Positions 8,692 to 19,233 of a stretch of 64,000 bases of DNA are shown here, piece by piece. The notes beneath the pieces were generated by a model, which was not told the DNA's origin, did not search any database, and worked only from the letters and a program-made list of their open reading frames with translations. Source of the DNA: Bifidobacterium dentium JCM 1195 = DSM 20436. GTDB lineage: Bacteria > Actinomycetota > Actinomycetes > Actinomycetales > Bifidobacteriaceae. Location of the stretch: positions 2,108,001 to 2,172,000 of the forward strand of contig NZ_AP012326.1 in NCBI RefSeq assembly GCF_001042595.1, in the 5' to 3' direction. How positions within the stretch are numbered: the first letter of the stretch is position 1; each line of letters starts with the position of its first letter. The translations under genes were made by a program, and so were the position numbers.

Positions 8692-10368
8692 TTAATATGA
8701 TCCCGTTCCACGGAATACCACTAAAACTGTTTTCGCAAGAATGGCCAAATCGCCAGTAATGGACCAATTTTCGATATAGGAAACATCCAAATATTCACTT
8801 TGCTCCTGGGAAAGATCGGAGCGTCCGGAAACCTGCCACGGTCCGGTGATGCCGGGCTTGACCAACAGTCGCGCCGAATATAATGACCCGTACCGCGCCA
8901 CTTCCTCAGGCAGTGCTGGGCGCGGCCCTACCAGCGACATGTCACCTTTCAAGACGTTGAAGAATTGCGGGAATTCATCCAGTGAGGTCTTTCGAATAAA
9001 ATGACCGATTTTGGTAATGCGCGGATCGTCTTTCATCTTGAAAATAAAACGATCGGACTGGCCACTTTCCTCTGCGAGTTTCTTCTTCAACTCCTCGGCA
9101 TTGGTAACCATGGAACGGAACTTATACATTTTGAATGGGCGGCCATGCAATCCGATACGCGTCTGTGAGAAGAACACCGGACCACCATCATCCAATTTGA
9201 TGGCAATGGCCACACCCAACAGCAACGGAGAGAATACGATCAGCGCAAGCGCCGAGCAAACGATATCAAGTACGCGTTTGACCGCATACGCGGAGTTGGT
9301 GTATTGCGGCAGACTGGCCAGCAGCACGGGCTGTTCCGTGGTGTTACGCAGGTACAGGCGATGGCCGCTGATGTCGGCCAACGATACGGACAACGCCAAT
9401 TCCATGCCCAAGGATTCGATGGCCAGGGACATGCCATGCAGCATTTCGGAATCGCGCGACAACACATCGGCTATGTACACCTCCTGAGCACCAAGGCTTT
9501 CGCAAGTGCGCGGAAATGCCGAATTGAACGGGATTACCTTGAGTTTGTCGGCACCGGGAATGTTGGGATCCGGTACGAATGAGGTGACCACGTAGGCGTC
9601 GGGTTCATGCAGATCCGCTTCGATCGGGCAGACTGCGATCGGTTCATAGCCCCAATTGGAATAGTCGGCCATGGTGCGCAGGGCGGTATTGATGCCGACG
9701 GATGATCCGACCAGCACGGTCTTGTATTTGCACCGTCCGTTCCGACGGTTGCGATGCAGGCTCATACGCATCTGCCAACGTTCAATCACCGCCAGAAAGA
9801 ACGCGATGACCGGTGCTGTGATCAGTGCGGTACGGGGCAGGTCGAGATTGAGTGTGAACGACAGGCTGCAGTACAACAGGACGGTGAGCAGCGAAGCATT
9901 GATGATCTTCGCATACAGTTCATAACCATCCGCCATGAGATGTCGATGGTACGTGCCGGCAAGTGCCAGGCACAGCACCCAAATCAAGCTGAAGCAGAAC
10001 AGGAACAGCCCGAACGGCATGGATCGTACGATGGTGACGTATGCTTCACCGTTGACCAGCAGGCTGATCAGCAGCGACAGCAGCATCACCGCGATGTCGA
10101 GGACGACCATGCAACTTACGAAAGCATATCGCCATCGTGGGCGCCGATCCGCGTTGCGTGCCCTCCGACTCCGCATACCACCCTTGTCTCCGGTCGGGAA
10201 CGGCGTATTGGAGAAGGTCATTGGTTCGAAAGACGTGGAAGGTTGGCCGGAATATGCCTGATTCTGAGTTTTTGCATATGTCTGACGGTTCGTATGCGAG
10301 GAAATCATATGAATCTCCTGCGTACGGGCATGCTCGTCGAATTCGATTGCCTCACCCTGCATGGGCAT
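8692..10368 (-). CDS. Polyprenyl-phosphate sugar phosphotransferase (EPS priming enzyme)
   Basis: This protein of about 558 residues transfers a sugar-1-phosphate, probably galactose or glucose, to undecaprenyl phosphate to start the EPS repeat unit. It has several N-terminal membrane helices (YAFVSCMVVLDIAVMLLSLL, then FGLFLFCFSLIWVLCLALAG), a CoA-binding-like middle domain and a C-terminal sugar transferase domain. Motifs in the latter include KRVLDIVCSALALIVFSPLL, MYKFRSMVTNAEE, TSLDEFPQFFNVLKGDMSLV and GPRPALPEEV. I chose the ATG at 10368 because AGAGGACCGT precedes it. The frame is open to 10392. Confidence 0.93.
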   Translation of the reverse strand: MPMQGEAIEFDEHARTQEIHMISSHTNRQTYAKTQNQAYSGQPSTSFEPMTFSNTPFPTGDKGGMRSRRARNADRRPRWRYAFVSCMVVLDIAVMLLSLLISLLVNGEAYVTIVRSMPFGLFLFCFSLIWVLCLALAGTYHRHLMADGYELYAKIINASLLTVLLYCSLSFTLNLDLPRTALITAPVIAFFLAVIERWQMRMSLHRNRRNGRCKYKTVLVGSSVGINTALRTMADYSNWGYEPIAVCPIEADLHEPDAYVVTSFVPDPNIPGADKLKVIPFNSAFPRTCESLGAQEVYIADVLSRDSEMLHGMSLAIESLGMELALSVSLADISGHRLYLRNTTEQPVLLASLPQYTNSAYAVKRVLDIVCSALALIVFSPLLLGVAIAIKLDDGGPVFFSQTRIGLHGRPFKMYKFRSMVTNAEELKKKLAEESGQSDRFIFKMKDDPRITKIGHFIRKTSLDEFPQFFNVLKGDMSLVGPRPALPEEVARYGSLYSARLLVKPGITGPWQVSGRSDLSQEQSEYLDVSYIENWSITGDLAILAKTVLVVFRGTGSY

Positions 10369-10569
10369 ACGGTCCTCTTCTCTTCGCCTCATTCATCGAA
10401 CGGCTGATATCACAGTATCACATAGGTCCCCTGAAATCGGGTGCCTCAACGGTATACGGGTGCATCATCTAAGGAAACACAACAATCCTGCAAGAAAAAT
10501 ACCCCCCTGAAGTCGGTGGTGTGCGACTATGTATCGAGCAAAAAGGGAGGCAGTCGGAATTCATTCACC

Positions 10570-11922
10570 TTAATCCGAAGTGTCGGATTCAGAGGTGTCG
10601 TTGGACGTACCTGAGCTCGATGGTGTGGTGGGGCTTGGAGACGGATCCACAGGAGTCGTCGACGAACTACCGTCATCCTTCGGTGTTTCGGTGGCACTTT
10701 GCGAAGGCGATTCGGATTCGGTGGAGGCCGACGGTTCAGGTACGGTTGTGGTGGCGCCACGTCTGTAGGTGTTCGTGTTGCCGTTCGTATTGGTGTTGGC
10801 CTGGTTTTGCGCGTCAATGGAGGCGTTCACACTGTCGGAAGCGGAGGTTATGCCGCTGACGGCGTCCTGCATGGCCTTAGTGTCCGTGCTGTTGCCGTCA
10901 ATCAGCGCCTGTGCGGTGTCGATGGCGTTTTCCAGCGCCACGCGTGTGGAATTGTCGGCCACCTTGTACAGGCTGCCATCCAGTAGCTTCTGCGCGGCAT
11001 CGATGGCGTCCTGCAGATTCTTACGTGCTTGATCGATGGCGTCCTGCTTCGTTTTGGCCGCCTTGCTGTCAGCCACGGCCGTGGTCGCCGAAGTCAGCGC
11101 TTTGGTGGTCTCCTTGATGCCACTGATCTGTTTGCTCATTGAGCGGGCATGCTGACGTAGCACTGAATCGGACTGTGATGCTTCGCATCCGCCTATGGTC
11201 TTCACGTTTTGCGCTTTAATGATCGCATCGTTGAGCTTCGTCAACGTCTGCGCGTCCATCACTTGATTGGCGGTGGTGCTCTGCAATGCGGTCGCCTTCT
11301 TCAGTGCAGCGGCCATACTTGTATTGGCGGAATCGTACTTGTTTTTGGCTCGTTCGCATGTCGTGACGGCAGCGCGACGTTCCTGTGAGGTCTGACGATT
11401 ATGCCATGTCAGAATCAGACCGATAATCACCGCCACCGTAATGATCGCCGCAATTACTCCTATGATGATCTTTTTGGCATTCGATGGCTGTTTAGGCAGG
11501 ATTGGAACGAGTTTCAGCGGATCATGTTCAGGGTCGTTGGAAATGTCTTCGATGGAGCCAGCCGTCTTGGCTGCGGCATCTGCAGCGTTGTCGGAGGACG
11601 GCACATCGAACGCCAGCGGAATGGATGAATCCGCCAACGGCATGGTTTCAGCGACATCCGTGACCTTGGTAGTCACAACCGGAGTTTCGACGGCAGGTGC
11701 CGTGACGGTCGTCACAGGTGCGGCGTTCTCGGTCTCCGCGTCAAGTTCGGCTTTGCCCATGGAAGAGATGACCCGTCCACTCTCGGAAAGCGGCTCCTCA
11801 GTGGCGAATTCCGACTCGGAGAAGCTCAGCGGCGGAATATCCCAGAACGTATCGACGATATCACGGGAGCGGCTGGCCAACGCACCTTCAACAGGCTTGG
11901 AGTCATGCTCGTCGTTACCCAT
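10570..11922 (-). CDS. Single-pass membrane protein with extracellular coiled coil (unknown function)
   Basis: This 450-residue protein has an acidic cytoplasmic N-terminus, one membrane helix (IIIGVIAAIITVAVIIGLIL, about 152-171), then an Ala/Lys/Asp-rich region of helical repeats such as DAIDQARKNLQDAIDAAQ and ALENAIDTAQALIDGN that suggests a coiled coil. The tail is rich in Ser, Thr and Pro and looks like a wall-spanning segment. There is no sorting signal. Its place between the kinase and the priming transferase of the EPS locus suggests a surface or envelope role. The family is not recognised. GAGG lies just before the ATG. Confidence 0.82.
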   Translation of the reverse strand: MGNDEHDSKPVEGALASRSRDIVDTFWDIPPLSFSESEFATEEPLSESGRVISSMGKAELDAETENAAPVTTVTAPAVETPVVTTKVTDVAETMPLADSSIPLAFDVPSSDNAADAAAKTAGSIEDISNDPEHDPLKLVPILPKQPSNAKKIIIGVIAAIITVAVIIGLILTWHNRQTSQERRAAVTTCERAKNKYDSANTSMAAALKKATALQSTTANQVMDAQTLTKLNDAIIKAQNVKTIGGCEASQSDSVLRQHARSMSKQISGIKETTKALTSATTAVADSKAAKTKQDAIDQARKNLQDAIDAAQKLLDGSLYKVADNSTRVALENAIDTAQALIDGNSTDTKAMQDAVSGITSASDSVNASIDAQNQANTNTNGNTNTYRRGATTTVPEPSASTESESPSQSATETPKDDGSSSTTPVDPSPSPTTPSSSGTSNDTSESDTSD

Positions 11923-12015
11923 ACATCCTCAATTCCGTATGCATCTGCCGATACCGGCTCTTAAGTCACTAGTTTATATTCCGTTGCTCACAATATGCCA
12001 GAACGCATATGAAAG

Positions 12016-12039
12016 GGCTCCCGCCAATCGACGGGAGCC
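12016..12039 (-). terminator. Intrinsic terminator after the second BY-kinase
   Basis: The stem GGCTCCCG/CGGGAGCC (8 bp, 8-nt loop) is followed on the minus strand by CTTTC. It starts 13 bp after the kinase stop codon and separates the rml/kinase genes from the downstream EPS genes. Confidence 0.6.
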
Positions 12040-12052
12040 GCAACAACGGCAA

Positions 12053-13543
12053 TCAGTGCCTCTTGCCCTTATGGGTACTGCGAGGCGCCCCGTCTTCGTA
12101 ATAGTAGTAATAATTCGAATGCGAGTGGACCTTCTTCGGGTCGGCGAAGTTGAAGATGAAGCCGAGCACCGGCACTTCAGCAGTATGAAGCGTATCGGCG
12201 ACCTCCTGCAACTCCTTCTTCTCGCACACACCACGACCGGTGACGAGCACCAAGCCTTTGGCCCAACGACCGAATACGGCACCATCGTTGGATACGCTCA
12301 GCGGGGCGGTATCGATAACCACATAGTCATACTGGGTGAGTGCCTGCTCCACCATAAGCTTCATGGTTTCGGAACCCAGCAACACACCAGCATTGGCCGG
12401 GCGCTTACCCGCAGGCAGAATGTGCAAGCTCTGCTTCCAATAGTTCTGCACCACATCCTTCGGGGTCATCTGGCCGGAAAGCACGTGCGCCAGTCCGGCA
12501 GTGCCTTCGAGTCCAAGATGATGGGCCACGGATGGGTGACGTAGATCGGCGTCGATGAGCAGCACCTTCGCGCCATCTTCGGCCAGAGCGGCCGCAGTGT
12601 TGATGGCAGTGGTGGTCTTGCCTTCGGACGGCGACGTGGAGGTGATGACGATCAGTTGCCCGACGCCACTGGTCTTGTCGGTCTGCAGGAATTCGATATT
12701 CGTGTGGATGCGGCGGAATTCCTCGGCAATGGCACCGTTCGGCTGCGATACGATGACCGGACGCTTTTCGGTAAGAGATTCATCCTGCGGCACGGAGCCC
12801 AATGCGGACGAACCAACCACGCCACGCACGTCGGAAGCATCCTCGACCTTGGTGTTCAGCAAATCCTTGATCAGTGCGGCGAATACACCCACGATAATGC
12901 CCAAAACCACACCGACGGCAAGATACAGCGCGGTCTTCGGCGAACTCTTCGAGGTCGGCGTCTGGGCCTTCTGCACGATGGACATCTTCACCGGCGACTT
13001 GTCGGAGGTGGAGTACAAATCGTTCTGGATGACGTCCTGCAGGGATTCGGCCACCGCGTTGGCGATGTCGGCGGCCTGCTTCGGATCGCCGTCCACTGCT
13101 GAGATATTTACGAACGCCGTATTGGTGGGGTTGGTGACGGTCAGTTGACCGGCCAGTTCCGCAACGGTCTCATCAAGACCGAGCTCGTTGATAACGGGCT
13201 TGAGCACCTTTTCGGTGGTGGCCAGCGTCGGATATGAAGTGATCTGATTGGAAATATAGCTGCCGCCGGTGCTCTGTTGGCTGATGTCGGCGCCTTCCTG
13301 CGAGGCGTTATAGGTAGCCATGGTCTGAGCCGTCGCCGTGTATTTCGGCGGAGCCAGGAAGGTGTAGATGCTCACACCAGCGACTACCACCACGAATGCG
13401 ATAATCGCAGTGACGATATGCTTACGAATGATTGTCAGCAGACCCATAAGGGTGATGCCGTTATCCGTCTCTTCAGATGCCCCTTGCGGCACGACAACCT
13501 GCTGAGCGTTAGTGTTCTCTGCAGAAATCACTGGATTCTCCAT
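12053..13543 (-). CDS. Wzz chain-length regulator fused to BY-kinase (copy 2)
   Basis: This 496-residue paralogue of the protein at 6289-7698 has a Wzz domain with helices IVTAIIAFVVVVAGVSIYTF and LAVGVVLGIIVGVFAAL. Its kinase domain has Walker A STSPSEGKTT, Walker A' VLLIDADLRHPS, Walker B YDYVVIDTAPLS and the C-terminal cluster SNYYYYYEDG. It controls EPS length and export by autophosphorylation. The start at 13543 (MENPVISAEN) is preferred. The frame also runs to 13561. It lies 56 bp after rmlA and is followed by a terminator. Two intact kinases in one locus suggest two assembled EPS systems. Confidence 0.93.
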   Translation of the reverse strand: MENPVISAENTNAQQVVVPQGASEETDNGITLMGLLTIIRKHIVTAIIAFVVVVAGVSIYTFLAPPKYTATAQTMATYNASQEGADISQQSTGGSYISNQITSYPTLATTEKVLKPVINELGLDETVAELAGQLTVTNPTNTAFVNISAVDGDPKQAADIANAVAESLQDVIQNDLYSTSDKSPVKMSIVQKAQTPTSKSSPKTALYLAVGVVLGIIVGVFAALIKDLLNTKVEDASDVRGVVGSSALGSVPQDESLTEKRPVIVSQPNGAIAEEFRRIHTNIEFLQTDKTSGVGQLIVITSTSPSEGKTTTAINTAAALAEDGAKVLLIDADLRHPSVAHHLGLEGTAGLAHVLSGQMTPKDVVQNYWKQSLHILPAGKRPANAGVLLGSETMKLMVEQALTQYDYVVIDTAPLSVSNDGAVFGRWAKGLVLVTGRGVCEKKELQEVADTLHTAEVPVLGFIFNFADPKKVHSHSNYYYYYEDGAPRSTHKGKRH

Positions 13544-13598
13544 CTCATGTGTGCAAATCAAAAGCCTATTTTAGAATGTCCCCTCACAGGGGGTGAAG

Positions 13599-14507
13599 TC
13601 ACCGCTTGTCGGTGTTGGGCACGAGCATGATCTCACCGTCGGCAATACCCTGCAAGTGCTGGCCGTACGGGCTTTTACCGTACCGTTCGGCAGATTCCAC
13701 AAGCTGCCCACGACTAATCCACCCGTTCTCGTAGGCAATCTCCTCGACAATGGCGATTGGCAGGCCCTGCGCATGCTGCACGGTACGCACGAACTCACCC
13801 GCCTCGAACAGCGAATCCATCGTGCCCGTATCCAGCCACGCATACCCGCGGCCCAGCGTACGCACGTTCAACGCGCCCGCATCGAGATACATGCGGTTGA
13901 GGTCTGTAATCTCCAGTTCGCCACGCGGACTCGGCTTGACCTGCTTGGCGAAATCGACCACACGTTCGTCGTAGAAGTACAGGCCCGTCACCGCGTAATG
14001 CGATTTCGGCCTGGCCGGCTTCTCTTCGATCGAGATGGCCTTCTTGTTCTCGTCAAACTCAACTACGCCGTAACGTTCCGGATCGTCCACATAATAGCCG
14101 AATACACTTGCGCCCTCGCCGGACTCCGCCTTGCGTACCGCACCGCGCAGCGTGGCGCCCAAACCGTTGCCGTAGAAGATGTTGTCTCCCAGTACCAGCG
14201 CGCACGGTTCTCCGTCGATGAACTCTTCACCCAGCAGGAATGCCTGCGCCAGGCCATCCGGGCTGGGTTGCACCTTGTAGGAAAAGTTCACGCCATAATG
14301 CGAACCGTCGCCCAGCAGCTTTTCGAAGTTCGGCAGATCCTTCGGCGTGGAGATAATCAGGATGTCACGGATCCCGGCCATCATCAGCACGCTGAGCGGG
14401 TAGTAGATCATCGGCTTGTCATACACCGGCAGCAACTGCTTCGACGTGACCGTGGTCAACGGGTATAGACGGGTTCCGGATCCGCCCGCCAGAATGATGC
14501 CCTTCAT
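13599..14507 (-). CDS. rmlA: Glucose-1-phosphate thymidylyltransferase RmlA
   Basis: This 302-residue enzyme makes dTDP-glucose from dTTP and glucose-1-phosphate, the first step of dTDP-L-rhamnose synthesis. The nucleotidyltransferase signature [18 protein letters not shown] opens the protein and is followed by [28 protein letters not shown] and [17 protein letters not shown], all typical of RmlA. Length is normal for the family. An AAGGAGAAG ribosome-binding site precedes the ATG. It follows rmlCD by 45 bp. Confidence 0.97.
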   Translation of the reverse strand: MKGIILAGGSGTRLYPLTTVTSKQLLPVYDKPMIYYPLSVLMMAGIRDILIISTPKDLPNFEKLLGDGSHYGVNFSYKVQPSPDGLAQAFLLGEEFIDGEPCALVLGDNIFYGNGLGATLRGAVRKAESGEGASVFGYYVDDPERYGVVEFDENKKAISIEEKPARPKSHYAVTGLYFYDERVVDFAKQVKPSPRGELEITDLNRMYLDAGALNVRTLGRGYAWLDTGTMDSLFEAGEFVRTVQHAQGLPIAIVEEIAYENGWISRGQLVESAERYGKSPYGQHLQGIADGEIMLVPNTDKR

Positions 14508-14552
14508 TGACTTCTCCTTACCTATGGCGTCCCTTCGACGAAGGAGACGGGT

Positions 14553-16001
14553 TCAGTTCTTCAGTTCCTTGGTGACATATGCCTTCAGGGATTCTTCCCA
14601 ATCCGGCACGTTCAGACCGGTCCGTTCAATCTTCGCGAGGTTCAGCGCCGAATTGGTCGGGCGCGGACTGACCGGGTTCTTCGCATTCGCGAAATACTGG
14701 TCGGTCGAAATCGGCTTGACCTTGTCGCCGTTGCCATTCGTTTCATCGAACACCGCCTTGGCAATGTCCGCCCAGGACTTCACCGCACCGGAACCGGTCA
14801 GGTTATACGTGCCATATTCGGCGTTCGTATCCAGCAGGTGGAAAATCGCCTCGGCCATATCTGTGGTGAAGGTGAGCCGGCCGTACTGATCGTCCACCAC
14901 GGTCACCTCATTGAGCTGGTCGTTCGGGTCGGCCACGCGATCGGAGAGCATCATCATGGTCTTCACGAAGTTATGGCCTTCACCGATCACCCACGAGCTG
15001 CGTACGATATAGTGGCGAGGCACGTTCGCCACGGCGATGTCGCCGGCGGCCTTGGTCTGCCCGTACACACCCAACGGCGCGAACGCCTCGGTCTCGCTGT
15101 GCTCCTTCTCGACGCCGTCGAACACGTAGTCCGAGCTTACGTGCACGAGCGTGATGTTGTGTTCCTTGGCGATTCCGGCCAGCAGGGCCGGTCCTTGCGC
15201 GTTCGCCTTCCATGCGATGGGTCGGCCTTCGTCGGTTTCGGCCTTGTCCACGGCCGTGTAGGCACCGGCATTGATGATCGTACCGTACAGGCTCCAATCG
15301 AACTGGTCGTATTGGGTCGGGTCGGAGAAGTCGAACGTGTCGATGTCGTTGAATTCAAAGCCTTGCAGACCGTGGGTCTCCACGTAGTCGCGGATTGCGT
15401 GGCCGAGCTGGCCGTTGCAACCGGTCACCATCGTGCGACGCGGCGCCATGGGCTTGGCGTCCTTAAGCATTGGATGATGCAGGTCGGCTTCGCTTCGTTC
15501 GGATTCCTCAAGTGGGATCGGCCACGGAATGTTCAGTTCCGGGTCGGCGAGGTTCACGAAAGTGTAGGTCTTCTTCTGTTCCAGGCTCCAGTGCGCGTTC
15601 ACCAGATACGTATACGCGGTGCCGTCTTCAAGGGCCTGAAAGCTGTTGCCTACGCCACGCGGCACGTAGATCGCCTTCGACGGATCCAATCGGGTCGTAT
15701 ACACCTGACCGAAGCTTTCGCCTGGGCGTAGGTCCACCCACGCACCGAAGATCTCGCCCGTCGCGATGGAGATGTACTTGTCCCACGGTTCGGCGTGGAT
15801 GCCTCGCGTCACGCCCTTCTTCGCGTTGAAGCTAATGTTGTTCTGCACCGGTCCGAAATCCGGCAGGCCCAGTTCCAGCATCTTCGCTCGCTGCCAGTTC
15901 TCCTTGAACCAACCGCGATTGTCTCCATGCACAGGCAGATCAAACACCAGCAGGCCCGGAATGTTCGTCTCCGTGACCTTCAGTTCCTTCTCAAAATCCA
16001 T
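14553..16001 (-). CDS. Fused RmlC-RmlD (dTDP-4-dehydrorhamnose 3,5-epimerase / reductase)
   Basis: This two-domain protein has about 482 residues. The N-terminal half (about 1-180) is an RmlC-like cupin with LVFDLPVHGDNRGWFKENWQ, RGIHAEPWDKYISIATG and IYVPRGVGNSFQALED. The C-terminal half (from about 195) is RmlD: MVTGCNGQLGHAI, INAGAYTAVDKAETDE, VHVSSDYVFDG, and the catalytic YGQTKAAGD (YxxxK). It therefore catalyses the last two steps to dTDP-L-rhamnose. Two in-frame ATGs at 16010 and 16001 follow GGAGAG. I prefer 16001. The frame remains open to 16091 across a tRNA-like fragment. Confidence 0.95.
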   Translation of the reverse strand: MDFEKELKVTETNIPGLLVFDLPVHGDNRGWFKENWQRAKMLELGLPDFGPVQNNISFNAKKGVTRGIHAEPWDKYISIATGEIFGAWVDLRPGESFGQVYTTRLDPSKAIYVPRGVGNSFQALEDGTAYTYLVNAHWSLEQKKTYTFVNLADPELNIPWPIPLEESERSEADLHHPMLKDAKPMAPRRTMVTGCNGQLGHAIRDYVETHGLQGFEFNDIDTFDFSDPTQYDQFDWSLYGTIINAGAYTAVDKAETDEGRPIAWKANAQGPALLAGIAKEHNITLVHVSSDYVFDGVEKEHSETEAFAPLGVYGQTKAAGDIAVANVPRHYIVRSSWVIGEGHNFVKTMMMLSDRVADPNDQLNEVTVVDDQYGRLTFTTDMAEAIFHLLDTNAEYGTYNLTGSGAVKSWADIAKAVFDETNGNGDKVKPISTDQYFANAKNPVSPRPTNSALNLAKIERTGLNVPDWEESLKAYVTKELKN

Positions 16002-16047
16002 ATTTCCCATCTCTCCATCAGACCATTCGAATGCGGATACGACGGAT

Positions 16048-16080
16048 TGGGCGATGAGGGACTCGAACCCCCGACACCCA
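16048..16080 (-). other. tRNA 3'-end fragment (T-arm and acceptor strand only)
   Basis: On the minus strand the sequence reads GGGGG-TTCGAGT-CCCTC followed by ATCGCCC and A. This is a five-pair T-stem, a canonical seven-base T-loop, a seven-base acceptor strand and the discriminator base. No 5' partner (GGGCGAT) or D-arm exists, because the rmlB coding region occupies that side. This is the part of a tRNA usually duplicated by site-specific integration. The tRNA identity cannot be assigned. Confidence 0.7.
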
Positions 16081-16094
16081 ATCCTTGCCAAGCC

Positions 16095-17514
<1,420 letters not shown>

Positions 17515-18783
17515 ATGCAACAATTAATCGCCAATAATCGTATGTTTTTCATGTTCATGATGCTGTGTTGCACCCTTGCGCTGTTTCCTGGCCATACGGC
17601 TGCCGCATGGGCCGACGCTCCTCCATCAGCCGTGGCACAGGTCGGCGGCAACACATATGCCAGCCTGCAGGCGGCAATCCAACATGTCGGCAACGGCGAC
17701 TCGACCATCACATTGCTTACGGACGTCACCGAAAGCATCGATTTCACGCTTCCCGATGATGCCGATACCGCAATTCTGAATCTCGACGGGCATACGCTTG
17801 CGGCAAGCGGTGGCCCCGCAATCAGCATTCCCGCCGATACCACGCTAACCATAACCGGCTCCGGCACCGTCGCCGGAGGCACCGAGTCGGCCATACTGTG
17901 CTGGGGCACGCTGATCGTCGAGAACGGTACGTTCACGTCCAGCCATACACTGATGCAATTCGGCGAAGACAGCGAAGGTACGGCGGAAGCTTACTTGGAG
18001 CACGGCACGTTCAGTGCGCCCACGATTGTCGAACGCGTCGGTGCTGCCGATTATCTCGGATACGTACAAATCGGCGGCGGCATGTTTCACGGAACGTTTC
18101 CCGCAGGATTGGATACGCTGGAGATACTGCACGGATCGTTTTCCGACGTATCGAACCTAACCTCATATCTGCAACTTGCCACTGGTCTGGCTCAGGCAGA
18201 GAACGGCATGTACGAAACCACTGCATTGCGAATCATCAGCGATATTCCGCAACTCGAGCTGACCGCGAGCGCGGATACGCCCGAGTTCACCGCCTCCAGC
18301 TTGCTTGAACAGACCGGTACGAGATTGAATGCACTGGCTGATTACCGACTTGATGTCGATGAGGTTCAGCTTGCGGCGCTTAATAAGCAGATCGGCTTGG
18401 CTGCGCAAGCGGTGCAAGGCGGTACCGCATTCGCCGGAGCGAATCAGGATGTCGACATCACCGCAGCACGCATCACCTCCGAAAAGATGCAGTCGCGCAC
18501 CGCAACGGAAGACCATATCGCCGCCAAGGTGAATGTGATTATCAAGCCGGTTGAAGTACCAGCTCAACCTGAGGAACCCAAGGAGCCAACGACTCCCCCA
18601 GCCGAACCCAGTGAAACCCCTAGGGAGACGCCCGCAGCTCCATCTCAACAATCCATCAGCCGCAGCATGCCGAAAACCGGCATCGTCACGCTCCCGATGA
18701 TCTTTGCGGCCGCGCTTCTTTTGTCCGCAACCGCAATCGTCGCTGTCATCCGAGCTCCCATTTCCCGCCGAAAGCTGAGATGA
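17515..18783 (+). CDS. Secreted cell-wall-anchored surface protein (MPKTG sorting signal)
   Basis: This protein of about 422 residues has a signal peptide (LIANNRMFFMFMMLCCTLAL, cut near HTAAAWA). Its N-terminal half is a beta-rich, parallel-helix-like repeat: TLTITGSGTVAGGTESAILC and WGTLIVENGTFTSS. The tail is proline-rich and ends with a MPKTG motif, a hydrophobic stretch and a basic RRKLR end, which form a sortase signal with M in place of L. The function is not recognised. The pectin-lyase-like repeats suggest a surface or carbohydrate-contact role. The start at 17515 gives a proper signal peptide. Confidence 0.85.
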   Translation: MQQLIANNRMFFMFMMLCCTLALFPGHTAAAWADAPPSAVAQVGGNTYASLQAAIQHVGNGDSTITLLTDVTESIDFTLPDDADTAILNLDGHTLAASGGPAISIPADTTLTITGSGTVAGGTESAILCWGTLIVENGTFTSSHTLMQFGEDSEGTAEAYLEHGTFSAPTIVERVGAADYLGYVQIGGGMFHGTFPAGLDTLEILHGSFSDVSNLTSYLQLATGLAQAENGMYETTALRIISDIPQLELTASADTPEFTASSLLEQTGTRLNALADYRLDVDEVQLAALNKQIGLAAQAVQGGTAFAGANQDVDITAARITSEKMQSRTATEDHIAAKVNVIIKPVEVPAQPEEPKEPTTPPAEPSETPRETPAAPSQQSISRSMPKTGIVTLPMIFAAALLLSATAIVAVIRAPISRRKLR

Positions 18784-18793
18784 TACAGCCGAA

Positions 18794-18834
18794 CGGCCGG
18801 TCAGCAGTATGCATTATGCATACGCCGCCGGCCG
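18794..18834 (+). terminator. Hairpin after the MPKTG surface protein gene
   Basis: Outer arms CGGCCGG/CCGGCCG enclose a perfect palindrome GTATGCAT-T-ATGCATAC, starting 10 bp after the stop codon. There is no T-run, so termination strength is uncertain. Confidence 0.5.
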
Positions 18835-19233
18835 TCGGCGCTTCCCAACTACGCATGAGAGGTGGAGGCGCCGGCGTTACCATCGAATTCCACAAGGCAT
18901 GTCCTCATCGGACACACCCCATTTTAGGAAAAATTCCGGTAAAAAAGCCAACATAACGGCCGTTATCGGCTAATTTTCACTTTATCTAAAAGACTGATGA
19001 AAAAAATTCTACAAACTGTAGTTTTTGCCGAAAATCATTGTGTTTAGAGATGTTCGATGGAATCATTCGTTGTAGTCTCGTCCGGGAAAACCGGAACCAG
19101 ATTCACCCGTCTATAGGGGAAACCATAATGGACATAGTTTACTGAGAGAAGTGCAGTCAGGTCTGGATAGCCTTTGGAGACAAGGGGTTTGGCGCTTTTC
19201 TGAGTATGAAGCAGAGGTCGAAAGGGTTACTGT
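18835..19233 (+). promoter_or_regulatory. Leader region of the second EPS module
   Basis: About 400 bp precedes the first GT gene of the plus-strand EPS module. It contains a perfect 14-bp palindrome ATAACGGCCGTTAT (18953-18966), an A-rich/T-rich small hairpin CTACA-AAC-TGTAG followed by TTTTT (near 19010-19027), a TCCGG-GAAAA-CCGGA hairpin (19081-19095), and a five-codon open frame (MDIVY) at 19128-19145 with AGGGGAAA ahead of it. These suggest a structured leader. I cannot match it to a known riboswitch. Confidence 0.4.
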
